DNA of 22,062 bases from a virus. The notes below the pieces were generated by a model. That model worked only from the letters and a program-made list of their open reading frames with translations, was not told where the DNA came from and ran no database searches. Positions within the stretch are counted from its first letter, which is position 1. The number at the start of each line of letters is the position of its first letter. Below are positions 13,945-19,811 of the stretch, piece by piece. The stretch covers positions 1 to 22,062 of IMG/VR virus record IMGVR_UViG_3300006920_000291. One strand, given 5' to 3'. The position numbers were made by a program, and so were the translations under genes.

Positions 13945-14331
13945 GTGAAGAATAATATTCTGAATCGACTTAAGAAAGAAGCCGAAGCTCATAGCCCTGT
14001 TTTTGGAGTTAGAATCGTTGCTGCTGTAATCCATAAAGGGAAGATAGTAGCTATTGGAAAGAACCAAGATAAGACACACCCCCAAGCTGCTCTCTATAGT
14101 AAGCACGCGGAAGCAATCTACTTACATGCTGAAGTAGACGCAATTAATAAGGCCAAGAAACAGCTTGATAACCTCTCAAGAACAGAACTATATGTATTAA
14201 GGATTAAACAAGATGGGACTTTTGGACTATCTCTTCCTTGCGAAGGTTGTAGTAATTGTATTGTTTATAACAATATATCTAAAGTAATCTATTCAAAAGA
14301 CAATGGAGAAATGAAATGTATTTCATTATAG
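13945..14331 (+). CDS. Cytidine/dCMP-type zinc deaminase
   Basis: A GTG start at 13945 is chosen because GGAGG (13934-13938) is six bases upstream; the ATG at 13927 lies before that site. The 128-residue protein carries the zinc deaminase motifs HAE (H61, E63, in YLHAEVDAINKA) and PCEGC (C99, C102). These fit a cytidine or deoxycytidylate deaminase that converts dCMP to dUMP for dTTP synthesis. The substrate cannot be fixed from sequence. It overlaps the glutaredoxin gene by 16 bases, so both are probably made together for nucleotide metabolism. Confidence 0.82.
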   Translation: MKNNILNRLKKEAEAHSPVFGVRIVAAVIHKGKIVAIGKNQDKTHPQAALYSKHAEAIYLHAEVDAINKAKKQLDNLSRTELYVLRIKQDGTFGLSLPCEGCSNCIVYNNISKVIYSKDNGEMKCISL

Positions 14332-14543
14332 GAAAGGCTGACTGCCCCTACTGTGAAAAAGCTAAAGCTCTACTAGAGGATAAAGGTGTCATGTATGTTT
14401 ATGTTGATGTACAAACCGGTAGTGATGTAGCTAATGCGGTATGGAAACACTTCTTGGTGGAAGACCTCGGAGCAAGAACGGTACCACAAGTATTCAAACT
14501 AGTCGAGGGGGGTTATGAAGGACTTCTACTGGAGGAACTATGA
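14316..14543 (+). CDS. grx: Glutaredoxin
   Basis: The 75-residue thioredoxin-fold protein has the CPYC active site (C10, C13) and the cis-proline segment TVPQVF. Length and start are typical of phage glutaredoxins. It transfers electrons from glutathione and is the likely reductant of the RNR encoded at 5944, whose C-terminal cysteine pair would be its target. GGAG at 14304-14307 gives good spacing. The stop overlaps the next ATG. Confidence 0.9.
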   Translation: MYFIIGKADCPYCEKAKALLEDKGVMYVYVDVQTGSDVANAVWKHFLVEDLGARTVPQVFKLVEGGYEGLLLEEL

Positions 14544-14968
14544 TAATGAAAGATGAAACTAATAATAGAGGCAGGGGTCGCCCCAAGGGTTCACAAGACT
14601 CTAAGAAGCTCAAACTTAAGCACGACCCTGGGGGAGCCAAGCTTAGATACAACAGTCTCTATGGTGATCTAGCTGTTGTCGCTATTTATGGTATCGATGA
14701 TTACACCAGAGAGCTACTAAAGTCTCTTTGGAAAGACCCTGCTAAGGAGTTTGTAGTAACAGACCCTGTTGAGCAGTATTCAGCTAACCTAACACGAGAG
14801 GTTGGTGCTCTACCTTATTCGATGTATCGCTATAAGGCCATCAGCCATGTAGGATTTATCGAGTCTGGGAGATTCCCTATTGTTGTTGTAGCTAAGAAAT
14901 ACAAAGAAGATGTTCTTAAACTACCCAACCCTAATAAAGTTGAAATCATCTGTCTAGAGGATTTATAA
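14540..14968 (+). CDS. Basic N-terminus (GRPKGS) hypothetical protein, 142 aa
   Basis: It starts at ATG 14540 (ATGA overlap) or at the second ATG 14546; GGAGGA just upstream allows either. The N-terminus NNRGRGRPKGSQDSKKLKLK is strongly basic, like AT-hook or phage small-terminase leaders. The rest is alpha/beta (LAVVAIYGIDDYTRELLKSL, FPIVVVAKKYKEDVLKL). No fold is recognised. The GRPKGS string recurs in the terminase-like protein at 16611, hinting at a shared DNA- or protein-binding tag. Confidence 0.6.
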   Translation: MIMKDETNNRGRGRPKGSQDSKKLKLKHDPGGAKLRYNSLYGDLAVVAIYGIDDYTRELLKSLWKDPAKEFVVTDPVEQYSANLTREVGALPYSMYRYKAISHVGFIESGRFPIVVVAKKYKEDVLKLPNPNKVEIICLEDL

Positions 14969-14972
14969 GATT

Positions 14973-15155
14973 ATGGATGAACTATTTTACTTCCTAAACT
15001 CTTCCCTTGGTGAAGTTTGGGTAAAGACCATAAATGATGTGGAAGCTGGTAAACTAATAGTGCAATACCAAGGACAAGACTACAAGCTCGTCTGGGTACC
15101 ACAATACGGTTACTACCGTGGTACTGTCAATGGGCATGAAGGTTTCTTGGCTTAA
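14973..15155 (+). CDS. Hypothetical protein, 60 aa
   Basis: It starts four bases after the previous stop, with GAGGA upstream at 14956-14960. The small beta-rich protein has many aromatics (LIVQYQGQDYKLVWVPQYGY). No known domain. It is the last gene before the long hairpin terminator and the 407-bp non-coding region, so it ends the middle gene block. Confidence 0.6.
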   Translation: MDELFYFLNSSLGEVWVKTINDVEAGKLIVQYQGQDYKLVWVPQYGYYRGTVNGHEGFLA

Positions 15156-15166
15156 CACAAAAACAA

Positions 15167-15246
15167 CCCTCCTCGGAGCACCCCTTGACTGTCCTTAGTG
15201 GATGGTTGAGGAGGTGCTCTGGGGAGGGCCCCTTTTATTTTTTTTC
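15167..15246 (+). terminator. Very long hairpin with T-tract: strong intrinsic terminator
   Basis: CCCTCC-TCG-GAGCACC (15167-15182) pairs with GGTGCTC-TGG-GGAGGG (15213-15228). Inside, the 12 bases 15183-15194 pair fully, counting G-T wobbles, with 15200-15211 around a TTAGT loop. Only A15212 is bulged. The total is about 28 base pairs. A T-rich run (15233-15246) follows four bases later. It lies directly after the last middle gene, so it should stop transcription before the late region. The length is well beyond the usual 7-12 bp terminator stem. Confidence 0.88.
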
Positions 15247-15266
15247 ATAAGCTTAGCAAGGGGAAT

Positions 15267-15290
15267 AAATACTTCGCCCTAATGATAGAG
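15267..15290 (+). promoter_or_regulatory. Putative phage promoter, copy 2
   Basis: AAATACTTCGCCCTAATGA repeats the motif at 2410-2428 with a single change, followed by TAGAG. It lies 21 bases after the terminator T-tract and ahead of the late genes, the place where a late promoter is expected. The two copies together suggest a shared recognition factor. The GAGC/GCTC pair just after it (15287-15300) may form a small hairpin at the transcript start. Confidence 0.55.
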
Positions 15291-15339
15291 CATTAAAGCT
15301 CGTTATGTTGTTTATGATGGTGACACAGAGAAAGTCAAA

Positions 15340-15390
15340 AGAGTAGTGGTAGGATACGGGGGGATTCTACTACGAAGGGGGGTTGGGGGG
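15340..15390 (+). promoter_or_regulatory. G-rich leader segment with three G6 runs
   Basis: Runs of six G occur at 15358-15363, 15377-15382 and 15385-15390 in otherwise AT-rich non-coding DNA. GTAG...TAGGAT (about 15344-15356) can pair with ATTCTACTAC (15363-15372), exposing the first G-run in the loop. The runs could support a quadruplex in DNA or RNA. They lie downstream of the promoter-like motif, so the element would be in the late leader transcript. The role is unknown. Confidence 0.4.
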
Positions 15391-15472
15391 TAGTCCTTTC
15401 GATGTATTAATTATTCAAAATAATCTTTAAGTAACCCTATAATAACACCTAAAATGTATATCTTTGTTGTTG

Positions 15473-15556
15473 TATCCTTTAAATAAAAGTATTAAAAAGT
15501 CTTAAGATATATCCTTAAATATAAAAAAACATTTAAAACAAAAAACTTAAAGGATA
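15473..15556 (+). promoter_or_regulatory. Inverted repeat able to mask the first late ribosome binding site
   Basis: TATCCTTTAA (15473-15482) is the exact reverse complement of TTAAAGGATA (15547-15556), which contains the AAAGGA ribosome binding site of the gene at 15563. A second partial complement, TATCCTTAA, lies at 15510-15518. The 5' leader could therefore fold back over the site, or switch between two pairings. The AT-rich sequence raises the chance of coincidence, so the regulatory reading is tentative. Confidence 0.35.
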
Positions 15557-15562
15557 TTACAA

Positions 15563-15832
15563 ATGATACCTATACTACACCTAGTAGATGTTATCCCTTT
15601 CATTCTGGCCACACTTGTGGTTCTCCTTGGAGCTACAAAACTTAGCTTCTCTCGTCCCATAAGTGTTCTTATCATTAGCGCCACTCTCATATACATCCTA
15701 GCACAATCTTCATGGTTCTCTGCTTGGTTGTCTGGAGATGAGTGGGGACGTGATTGGGCAAATGCCTTATGGTTCATTTTTAACACAAGTACGATGGTTG
15801 TATTTCTATGGACTCTATTTTCAACAAAATAA
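15563..15832 (+). CDS. Small three-helix membrane protein, lysis candidate
   Basis: ATG start with AAAGGA at 15549-15554. The 89 residues are mostly hydrophobic with about three helices (8-26, 32-50, 66-86) and a short charged loop (SGDEWGRDW). It is the first gene of the late region and the first of three consecutive small membrane proteins before the terminase genes, a layout where holins are often found. No sequence signature proves a holin. The antisense frame 15547-15786 is a shadow. Confidence 0.65.
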   Translation: MIPILHLVDVIPFILATLVVLLGATKLSFSRPISVLIISATLIYILAQSSWFSAWLSGDEWGRDWANALWFIFNTSTMVVFLWTLFSTK

Positions 15833-16263
15833 ATGATGTTATCTTTGAGTTTGCATCAAGTAAAGATAACACAGAAGTTAAAGCCCCTTATGGTAGAGGT
15901 GTTGAACAAGCTTCTGGTTTAGGTCTCTTATTGGTTGCTTATACATTACTTTTTGGTAACGCCTTCCAGAACATTGAAGTGTTCTTTATCACGCCGGTTC
16001 TTTGGGCATGGATGGCTGCTGTACTTGGTATCTGCCAATTACTTTATCGTAGTGTGTCTCAACGCATGGTCTTTACTTTATCCTCGGCTTCCTTCTGGCT
16101 CACCCTAGCTATCTATAGTTATGTTAACGTGATGTCATGGAACTTAGCAACAGCTGCATCAATGCCATTTGTACTATTCAACTTCTATATCTATGGGTTT
16201 GTCTGGAATAAGTGGAAAGAAACTAGGGAGAACAAACAAGGTGTCACTGAATACTTGGCTTGA
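15808..16263 (+). CDS. Polytopic membrane protein, 151 aa
   Basis: The start ATG is inside the end of the previous gene (25-base overlap) with no strong ribosome binding site, so coupled translation is likely. The first 30 residues are soluble, then about four hydrophobic helices follow (LGLLLVAYTLLFGNAF, FFITPVLWAWMAAVLGICQL, VFTLSSASFWLTLAIYSYV and MPFVLFNFYIYGFVW). No known family. It may belong to a membrane or lysis set with its two neighbours. Confidence 0.65.
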   Translation: MDSIFNKINDVIFEFASSKDNTEVKAPYGRGVEQASGLGLLLVAYTLLFGNAFQNIEVFFITPVLWAWMAAVLGICQLLYRSVSQRMVFTLSSASFWLTLAIYSYVNVMSWNLATAASMPFVLFNFYIYGFVWNKWKETRENKQGVTEYLA

Positions 16264-16486
16264 TTTACTTCCCGCTGGACTTGGACTTTTTGTTATAGTC
16301 GTCTCTGCTGGTATCCTTGGGCTTTTCCGCTCTATGGCTCTTAGCAAACAATCTTACACTGACACTGTAGACTCACTTAAAAGGCAGGTTGAAATCTTAA
16401 TGCAGGAAAATGAAATCCTAAAGTCGCATATCTGTATGCTTGAGAAGCGTATATCTGTGGCTCTTGGGGAAAATGAAAAAGAATAA
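16241..16486 (+). CDS. Single-helix plus coiled-coil membrane protein, spanin/holin candidate
   Basis: A GTG start at 16241 is chosen because AGGGAG (16225-16230) lies ten bases upstream. Longer in-frame starts would lie deep in the previous gene. The 81 residues have one N-terminal helix (LLPAGLGLFVIVVSAGILGLF) and a C-terminal heptad-rich helix (VDSLKRQVEILMQENEILKS, MLEKRISVALGENEKE). This is the shape of an inner-membrane spanin or a similar phage membrane protein. No outer-membrane spanin partner or endolysin is visible in the window, so the role stays open. Confidence 0.6.
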   Translation: MSLNTWLDLLPAGLGLFVIVVSAGILGLFRSMALSKQSYTDTVDSLKRQVEILMQENEILKSHICMLEKRISVALGENEKE

Positions 16487-16539
16487 ACAAGGAAGTCATT
16501 GATTATACTAGGAAATAATTTCTTATAGTTTTCAAAGGC

Positions 16540-16559
16540 TTTCTTATAAACCTAAGAAA
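16540..16559 (+). other. AT-rich hairpin before the terminase region
   Basis: TTTCTTA (16540-16546) and TAAGAAA (16553-16559) form a seven-bp stem with a TAAACC loop. It lies in the 124-base AT-rich gap between the coiled-coil protein and the small terminase candidate. No T-tract directly follows, so it is a weak terminator at best. A regulatory or processing hairpin is possible. Nothing else in this gap is recognised except the GGAGAA site for the next gene. Confidence 0.35.
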
Positions 16560-16610
16560 AATTTACAAATAATATTTAAATTTTTTCAACATAAAAACTA
16601 TGGAGAAACT

Positions 16611-16991
16611 ATGTCCAACGATAAACCCGAAAAAGCTCTAGGGGATGTCCAAGAGCGTGACTCCCTTGGTCGCCTAAAGGGTCAAGGTCGTCCAAAAGGA
16701 TCCCGGAATATTTACTCACAAGACTCTGTTAAGAAGCTGGAGGAGCTAGGATTCTGTCCTATTGAGATGATGGTTGAGAAGTATAATGAAATCCAGGAAG
16801 CTCTACAAGATGGTTCTGTCAGGGTGGGCTCTGGTGCTTATGCTCAGTTGTTAGCTACTCAGTCTCAAATCATTAACAACCTTATGAGGTATGGCTATCG
16901 TCAGGTACCTGAGAAGATTGAAACAGAGGTATCTACTAATAAACCAATTGCTGTTAAACTTAATCTAAAGAAAAGGGATAAGAAAGAATGA
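16611..16991 (+). CDS. Probable terminase small subunit
   Basis: The 126-residue basic protein has GQGRPKGSRNIYSQDSVKKL near the N-terminus, then a helical middle (CPIEMMVEKYNEIQEAL, YAQLLATQSQIINNLMRYG) and a basic C-terminus (VKLNLKKRDKKE). The GRPKGS-N leader and the all-helical core are common in phage small terminases, which recognise the packaging site and load the large subunit. The large terminase follows 2.3 kb later. ATG has GGAGAA at 16600-16605. The name rests on pattern and context only; another late DNA-binding protein is possible. Confidence 0.55.
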   Translation: MSNDKPEKALGDVQERDSLGRLKGQGRPKGSRNIYSQDSVKKLEELGFCPIEMMVEKYNEIQEALQDGSVRVGSGAYAQLLATQSQIINNLMRYGYRQVPEKIETEVSTNKPIAVKLNLKKRDKKE

Positions 16992-17740
16992 CTATTCGTC
17001 TAACCAACTCTCAAGAGATGTCTGAGAACTTCTATCTCAAAGTAGCTCAAGGAGAGGTTGCAGGTCACAGTTGGGTACATAAGTTTGGTGCTGCTCCTTC
17101 TATGACTTCAAATACTCAAGGTACTATCTGGGATATTAATGATACTGTTTACCCTTGGGGTGTTTTTGATACTCCTCAGGCTATCACTATTACTTGCGAC
17201 CCTGCTGATAATGGTAAAACATTGGTGCTTTACAGTCTCGATACAAATTATGATATTGTTCGAGAAAACATTATACTAAACAGCACAACCCCTTATGTTA
17301 CTTCAGCTACCTATAAACGAGTGTACCGTGCATTTATGCTGGACGAGCCTAATGTTGCAGATATTAACTTCACTGCTGCTTCTACTGTAGTGGCTCGTAT
17401 CTCAGCAGGTAATTCTCAAACACTTATGGCTGTCTACACAGTCCCAGCTGGTTACACTGCTTATATCACCCAAGGTATCTGCTCGGTAGAAGCGCGCGGT
17501 GACGCCTCTGTGGACTTTATGGTCCGCTTTTATAATTATGACTACCCGGGTTATATTGTTCCTTTCCGTGTTAACCATACACTGGAAGTTACTTCCGGGT
17601 CACCTTATCAGTTCAAGCCAACGTTCCCATTCCCAATCCCGGAGAAATGTGACTTGGACTTGCGTGCCTTTGTCAGAACAAATAATTCAAGAATCACAGC
17701 CTCCTTCGATGTACTACTTGTAAAGGGGCTGCTAGTTTAA
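16988..17740 (+). CDS. Virion structural protein, beta-rich, 250 aa
   Basis: Starts in an ATGA overlap. The features SWVHKFGAAPSM, then YPWGVFDTPQAITITCDPAD, GKTLVLYSLDTNYDIV and GNSQTLMAVYTVPAGYTAYI match a structural-protein type I know from marine T7-like podoviruses (VHKFG...YPW..F...LDSNY...QTLMAVYT[IV]PAGYTAY). The fold is probably a beta-sandwich of head decoration or tail. The exact particle location is not known. No frameshift or signal peptide. The following genes are also virion-like. Confidence 0.7.
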   Translation: MTIRLTNSQEMSENFYLKVAQGEVAGHSWVHKFGAAPSMTSNTQGTIWDINDTVYPWGVFDTPQAITITCDPADNGKTLVLYSLDTNYDIVRENIILNSTTPYVTSATYKRVYRAFMLDEPNVADINFTAASTVVARISAGNSQTLMAVYTVPAGYTAYITQGICSVEARGDASVDFMVRFYNYDYPGYIVPFRVNHTLEVTSGSPYQFKPTFPFPIPEKCDLDLRAFVRTNNSRITASFDVLLVKGLLV

Positions 17741-17755
17741 TACAGGAGTCTTATC

Positions 17756-18040
17756 ATGTCACATGGAATCGAATTCTATGACCAAATCGGAACACTCACC
17801 GCAGGCGCTACTAGGATTCCTAGGGTGGTTCAAGTACTGAGTTCATTGTCGAATACTACCTACAACCTTTCAGTCCCTGATTTCGATACAAGAGAGGGTT
17901 ATTTGTTGCATCTTGGTAACAATACATCTAGCTCCACTAATTTTACCTTTAATACCTTCGATTATTCCTTTTCTGGTACAACCCTTACAATCAACACGAA
18001 TGACTGTTCTGGTAGTTTTATTATAGGATTCGGTTCATGA
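17756..18040 (+). CDS. Small virion-associated protein, 94 aa
   Basis: ATG start with AGGAG at 17743-17747. The short Ser/Thr/Asn-rich beta protein (MSHGIEFYDQIGTLTAGATR) ends in a Gly/Ser-rich strand (CSGSFIIGFGS). Its opening MS-x-GI plus G-T/R-x repeat resembles the start of the next protein (MSYGITTVSNQSGRTVIDAD), so the two may be paralogous tail or appendage proteins. Function is inferred from composition and location. Confidence 0.6.
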   Translation: MSHGIEFYDQIGTLTAGATRIPRVVQVLSSLSNTTYNLSVPDFDTREGYLLHLGNNTSSSTNFTFNTFDYSFSGTTLTINTNDCSGSFIIGFGS

Positions 18041-18792
18041 GCTATGGTATTACAACTGTCTCAAATCAGAGCGGTAGAACTGTTATTGATGCTGATTACA
18101 GAAACTTAGAGATTGTAGCAGAGGGTTCAATGCCTATGATCACCCAAGTCTCAAGCGGTACGAATTGGTATTTCTATATCTATGATATGCCTTCTGTTTG
18201 GGCAAGCGATGCAATTCTCTTTATCAAGATAACTCCCTTTCTTGACAACAATATAAGCTATATTGCCCAGAGACTAGGTAATAGATTTTTGATTCAATCG
18301 GAGGTCAAGCATTCATTTAAGGGGAACCCCGGATCGAACCCTGCAAGCATCCCCTACTACGTTGCTAGACCTTCTTCCACAATCAACCCTGTTATAAATA
18401 CATATGGTGCTGCTGTCTTTGATGGCTCTGGGAGAACCGTGTACAGGAGCGATAAGAAGTATGTTCGTGTTAAAGCTTGGGGTCAAACAGTAGAAACAGG
18501 TGTAGCATCTAGCTTTGGAGGGGTGGGCCCCGCATTCCAAGATGTTGTGGACACCAGTACAGATTATATTACTAATAGTGAGTGTTTCAGCCCTTACTAT
18601 GCTTACTGCAATGTTGGGCTTTACCCCAAGCCGACCTTAGACAACGACGCCATCAAAATATATGCGTCCCAAGGAGGCTTCGCTTTTAGGGAGTTTTACG
18701 ATGGCAATACTTGGGGAACTCTTGCTTATGGCGGCGGTGGTCTTGGTTCTAACTCCCAAATTAGTTATCTAATAGCGGGGCCCCCTTCATGA
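18037..18792 (+). CDS. Virion/tail-appendage protein, 251 aa
   Basis: ATGA overlap with the previous gene. The N-terminus MSYGITTVSNQSGRTVIDAD resembles phage minor tail/appendage proteins that start with [MA].YG..[VT].N.[SN]G[RD]..IDS.YR. The rest is rich in Gly, Ser, Tyr and short strands, and ends with a Gly-rich segment (LAYGGGGLGSNSQISYLIAG). No enzymatic motif. It lies in the late region between terminase subunits. Its last bases overlap the next ATG. Confidence 0.65.
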   Translation: MSYGITTVSNQSGRTVIDADYRNLEIVAEGSMPMITQVSSGTNWYFYIYDMPSVWASDAILFIKITPFLDNNISYIAQRLGNRFLIQSEVKHSFKGNPGSNPASIPYYVARPSSTINPVINTYGAAVFDGSGRTVYRSDKKYVRVKAWGQTVETGVASSFGGVGPAFQDVVDTSTDYITNSECFSPYYAYCNVGLYPKPTLDNDAIKIYASQGGFAFREFYDGNTWGTLAYGGGGLGSNSQISYLIAGPPS

Positions 18793-19268
18793 TTTATTTA
18801 CTAGACAACAAGTTCGTAAAGAACAAGGCACTATTAAAACAAATACAAATGGCTCACTGGATAGCAAACAATACATGGTCTGAGGATTCTAATATGATCC
18901 TCTCCAGCCATCTTAGCAAATACATATATTCAAATAGAGACGATAATATCAAGGAGTTATCAATGTACAGACTTATTTATACCGTACAAGGTTACGGCGA
19001 ACAGACACTAGAAATCGATGCAATCAGCATCACAGACGCTACTAACAAGTTTTACGCAACACTTGTGAATACCTACTCAATCCGTGTTGAACAGCACCTA
19101 GAGAATGGCCACGAGATGTATCGTGCCAAGACTGTTATCAACAACGAACACTTCTATGAGCACCTCATTGAAGCCTATGAGCCCTATCAAGTAGCTGCAT
19201 CTTTCTTGGCAGACTTCTGTAAGGTGGTCGGTGTAGAGCAGCTAAACCCCGGCTTCACTGCACCATAG
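18789..19268 (+). CDS. Hypothetical late protein, 159 aa (or 101 aa from an internal start)
   Basis: The frame opens at ATG 18789 (ATGA overlap, no clear ribosome binding site). A strong AAGGAG at 18951-18956 stands six bases before an in-frame ATG at 18963, which would give a 101-residue protein starting MYRLIYTVQGYGEQTLEIDA. Either form or both may be made. The C-terminal part looks alpha/beta (ITDATNKFYATLVNTYSIRV, YEPYQVAASFLADFCKVVG). No family is recognised. It lies directly upstream of the large terminase. Confidence 0.6.
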   Translation: MIYLLDNKFVKNKALLKQIQMAHWIANNTWSEDSNMILSSHLSKYIYSNRDDNIKELSMYRLIYTVQGYGEQTLEIDAISITDATNKFYATLVNTYSIRVEQHLENGHEMYRAKTVINNEHFYEHLIEAYEPYQVAASFLADFCKVVGVEQLNPGFTAP

Positions 19269-19283
19269 TTAGGAAACGTTTAA

Positions 19284-19811
19284 ATGACAGATATTAGTCT
19301 TCACGAAGGACAATCAGAGATTATCAACGATTTGTTTGTTGAAGAGAATAATAGATACGCTGTTGTATGTGCCTCACGGGGCTTCGGTAAGTCTTATCTT
19401 GCTGCTACAGCTGCTATGTTGGCTGTCCAAGAACTTATGGATTTACCTGATGATGTTCCCAACAAAAATGTAGCGATTATCGCCCCCACCTACTCACAAG
19501 CTGTTGATATTTACTACCCACTACTTGCCTACCAGTTGGGTATGGAGGGGTTCGCTGATAAAGCCTCTAGGGCTGCAGGTACCTTCTGGTTCCCCGGTAA
19601 CGTACAACTAAAGATTTGGTCGTATGAGGCTTCAGAGCGTATGCGGGGTACTGGTCAGTACTTTGTGGTGGCAGATGAAGTGTGCTCTTGGAAGGGTGCT
19701 GGTATAACCTTAAGGAATCTTGGGAGTCTATCATTCAGCCTTGTGTGTCTACTCGTTGGTCACGTAAGAACTCTAAAGCCTATGGAGCTAGCCCCGGTAG
19801 AGCGCTTATAA
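19284..19811 (+). CDS. terL: Terminase large subunit, N-terminal ATPase part (frameshifted)
   Basis: ATG with AGGAA at 19271-19275. It carries the packaging ATPase: Walker A variant CASRGFGKS (29-37), KNVAIIAPTYSQAVDI, YEASERMRGTG, and Walker B FVVADE (D131, E132). After SWKGAG near residue 140 the homology stops: the frame continues with an unrelated tail (ITLRNLGSLSFSL...) to 19811, while the expected sequence (YNLKESWESIIQP) continues in the -1 frame. The shift must fall after the TGA at 19676 in that frame, most likely near 19700-19706. An extra T making GGTTAT would restore GAG-YNL. No X-XXY-YYZ slippery heptamer is visible there, so a sequencing error or real mutation is more likely than programmed shifting. 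Confidence 0.85.
   Translation: MTDISLHEGQSEIINDLFVEENNRYAVVCASRGFGKSYLAATAAMLAVQELMDLPDDVPNKNVAIIAPTYSQAVDIYYPLLAYQLGMEGFADKASRAAGTFWFPGNVQLKIWSYEASERMRGTGQYFVVADEVCSWKGAGITLRNLGSLSFSLVCLLVGHVRTLKPMELAPVERL

Noticed and set aside
13923-13955. Ten-codon leader peptide before the deaminase (ATG 13923)
   Set aside because: Too short and without its own ribosome binding site; its overlap with the GGAGG of the deaminase start is explained by that site.
15280-15420. tRNA gene in the 407-bp gap
   Set aside because: GAGC/GCTC and a TTCGA string are present, but no acceptor stem, anticodon arm or proper spacing could be built.
19684-19712. Programmed -1 frameshift site in terL
   Set aside because: No X-XXY-YYZ heptamer exists in the right frame and no clear stimulatory hairpin follows; an indel is simpler. 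Kept as a finding only for checking.
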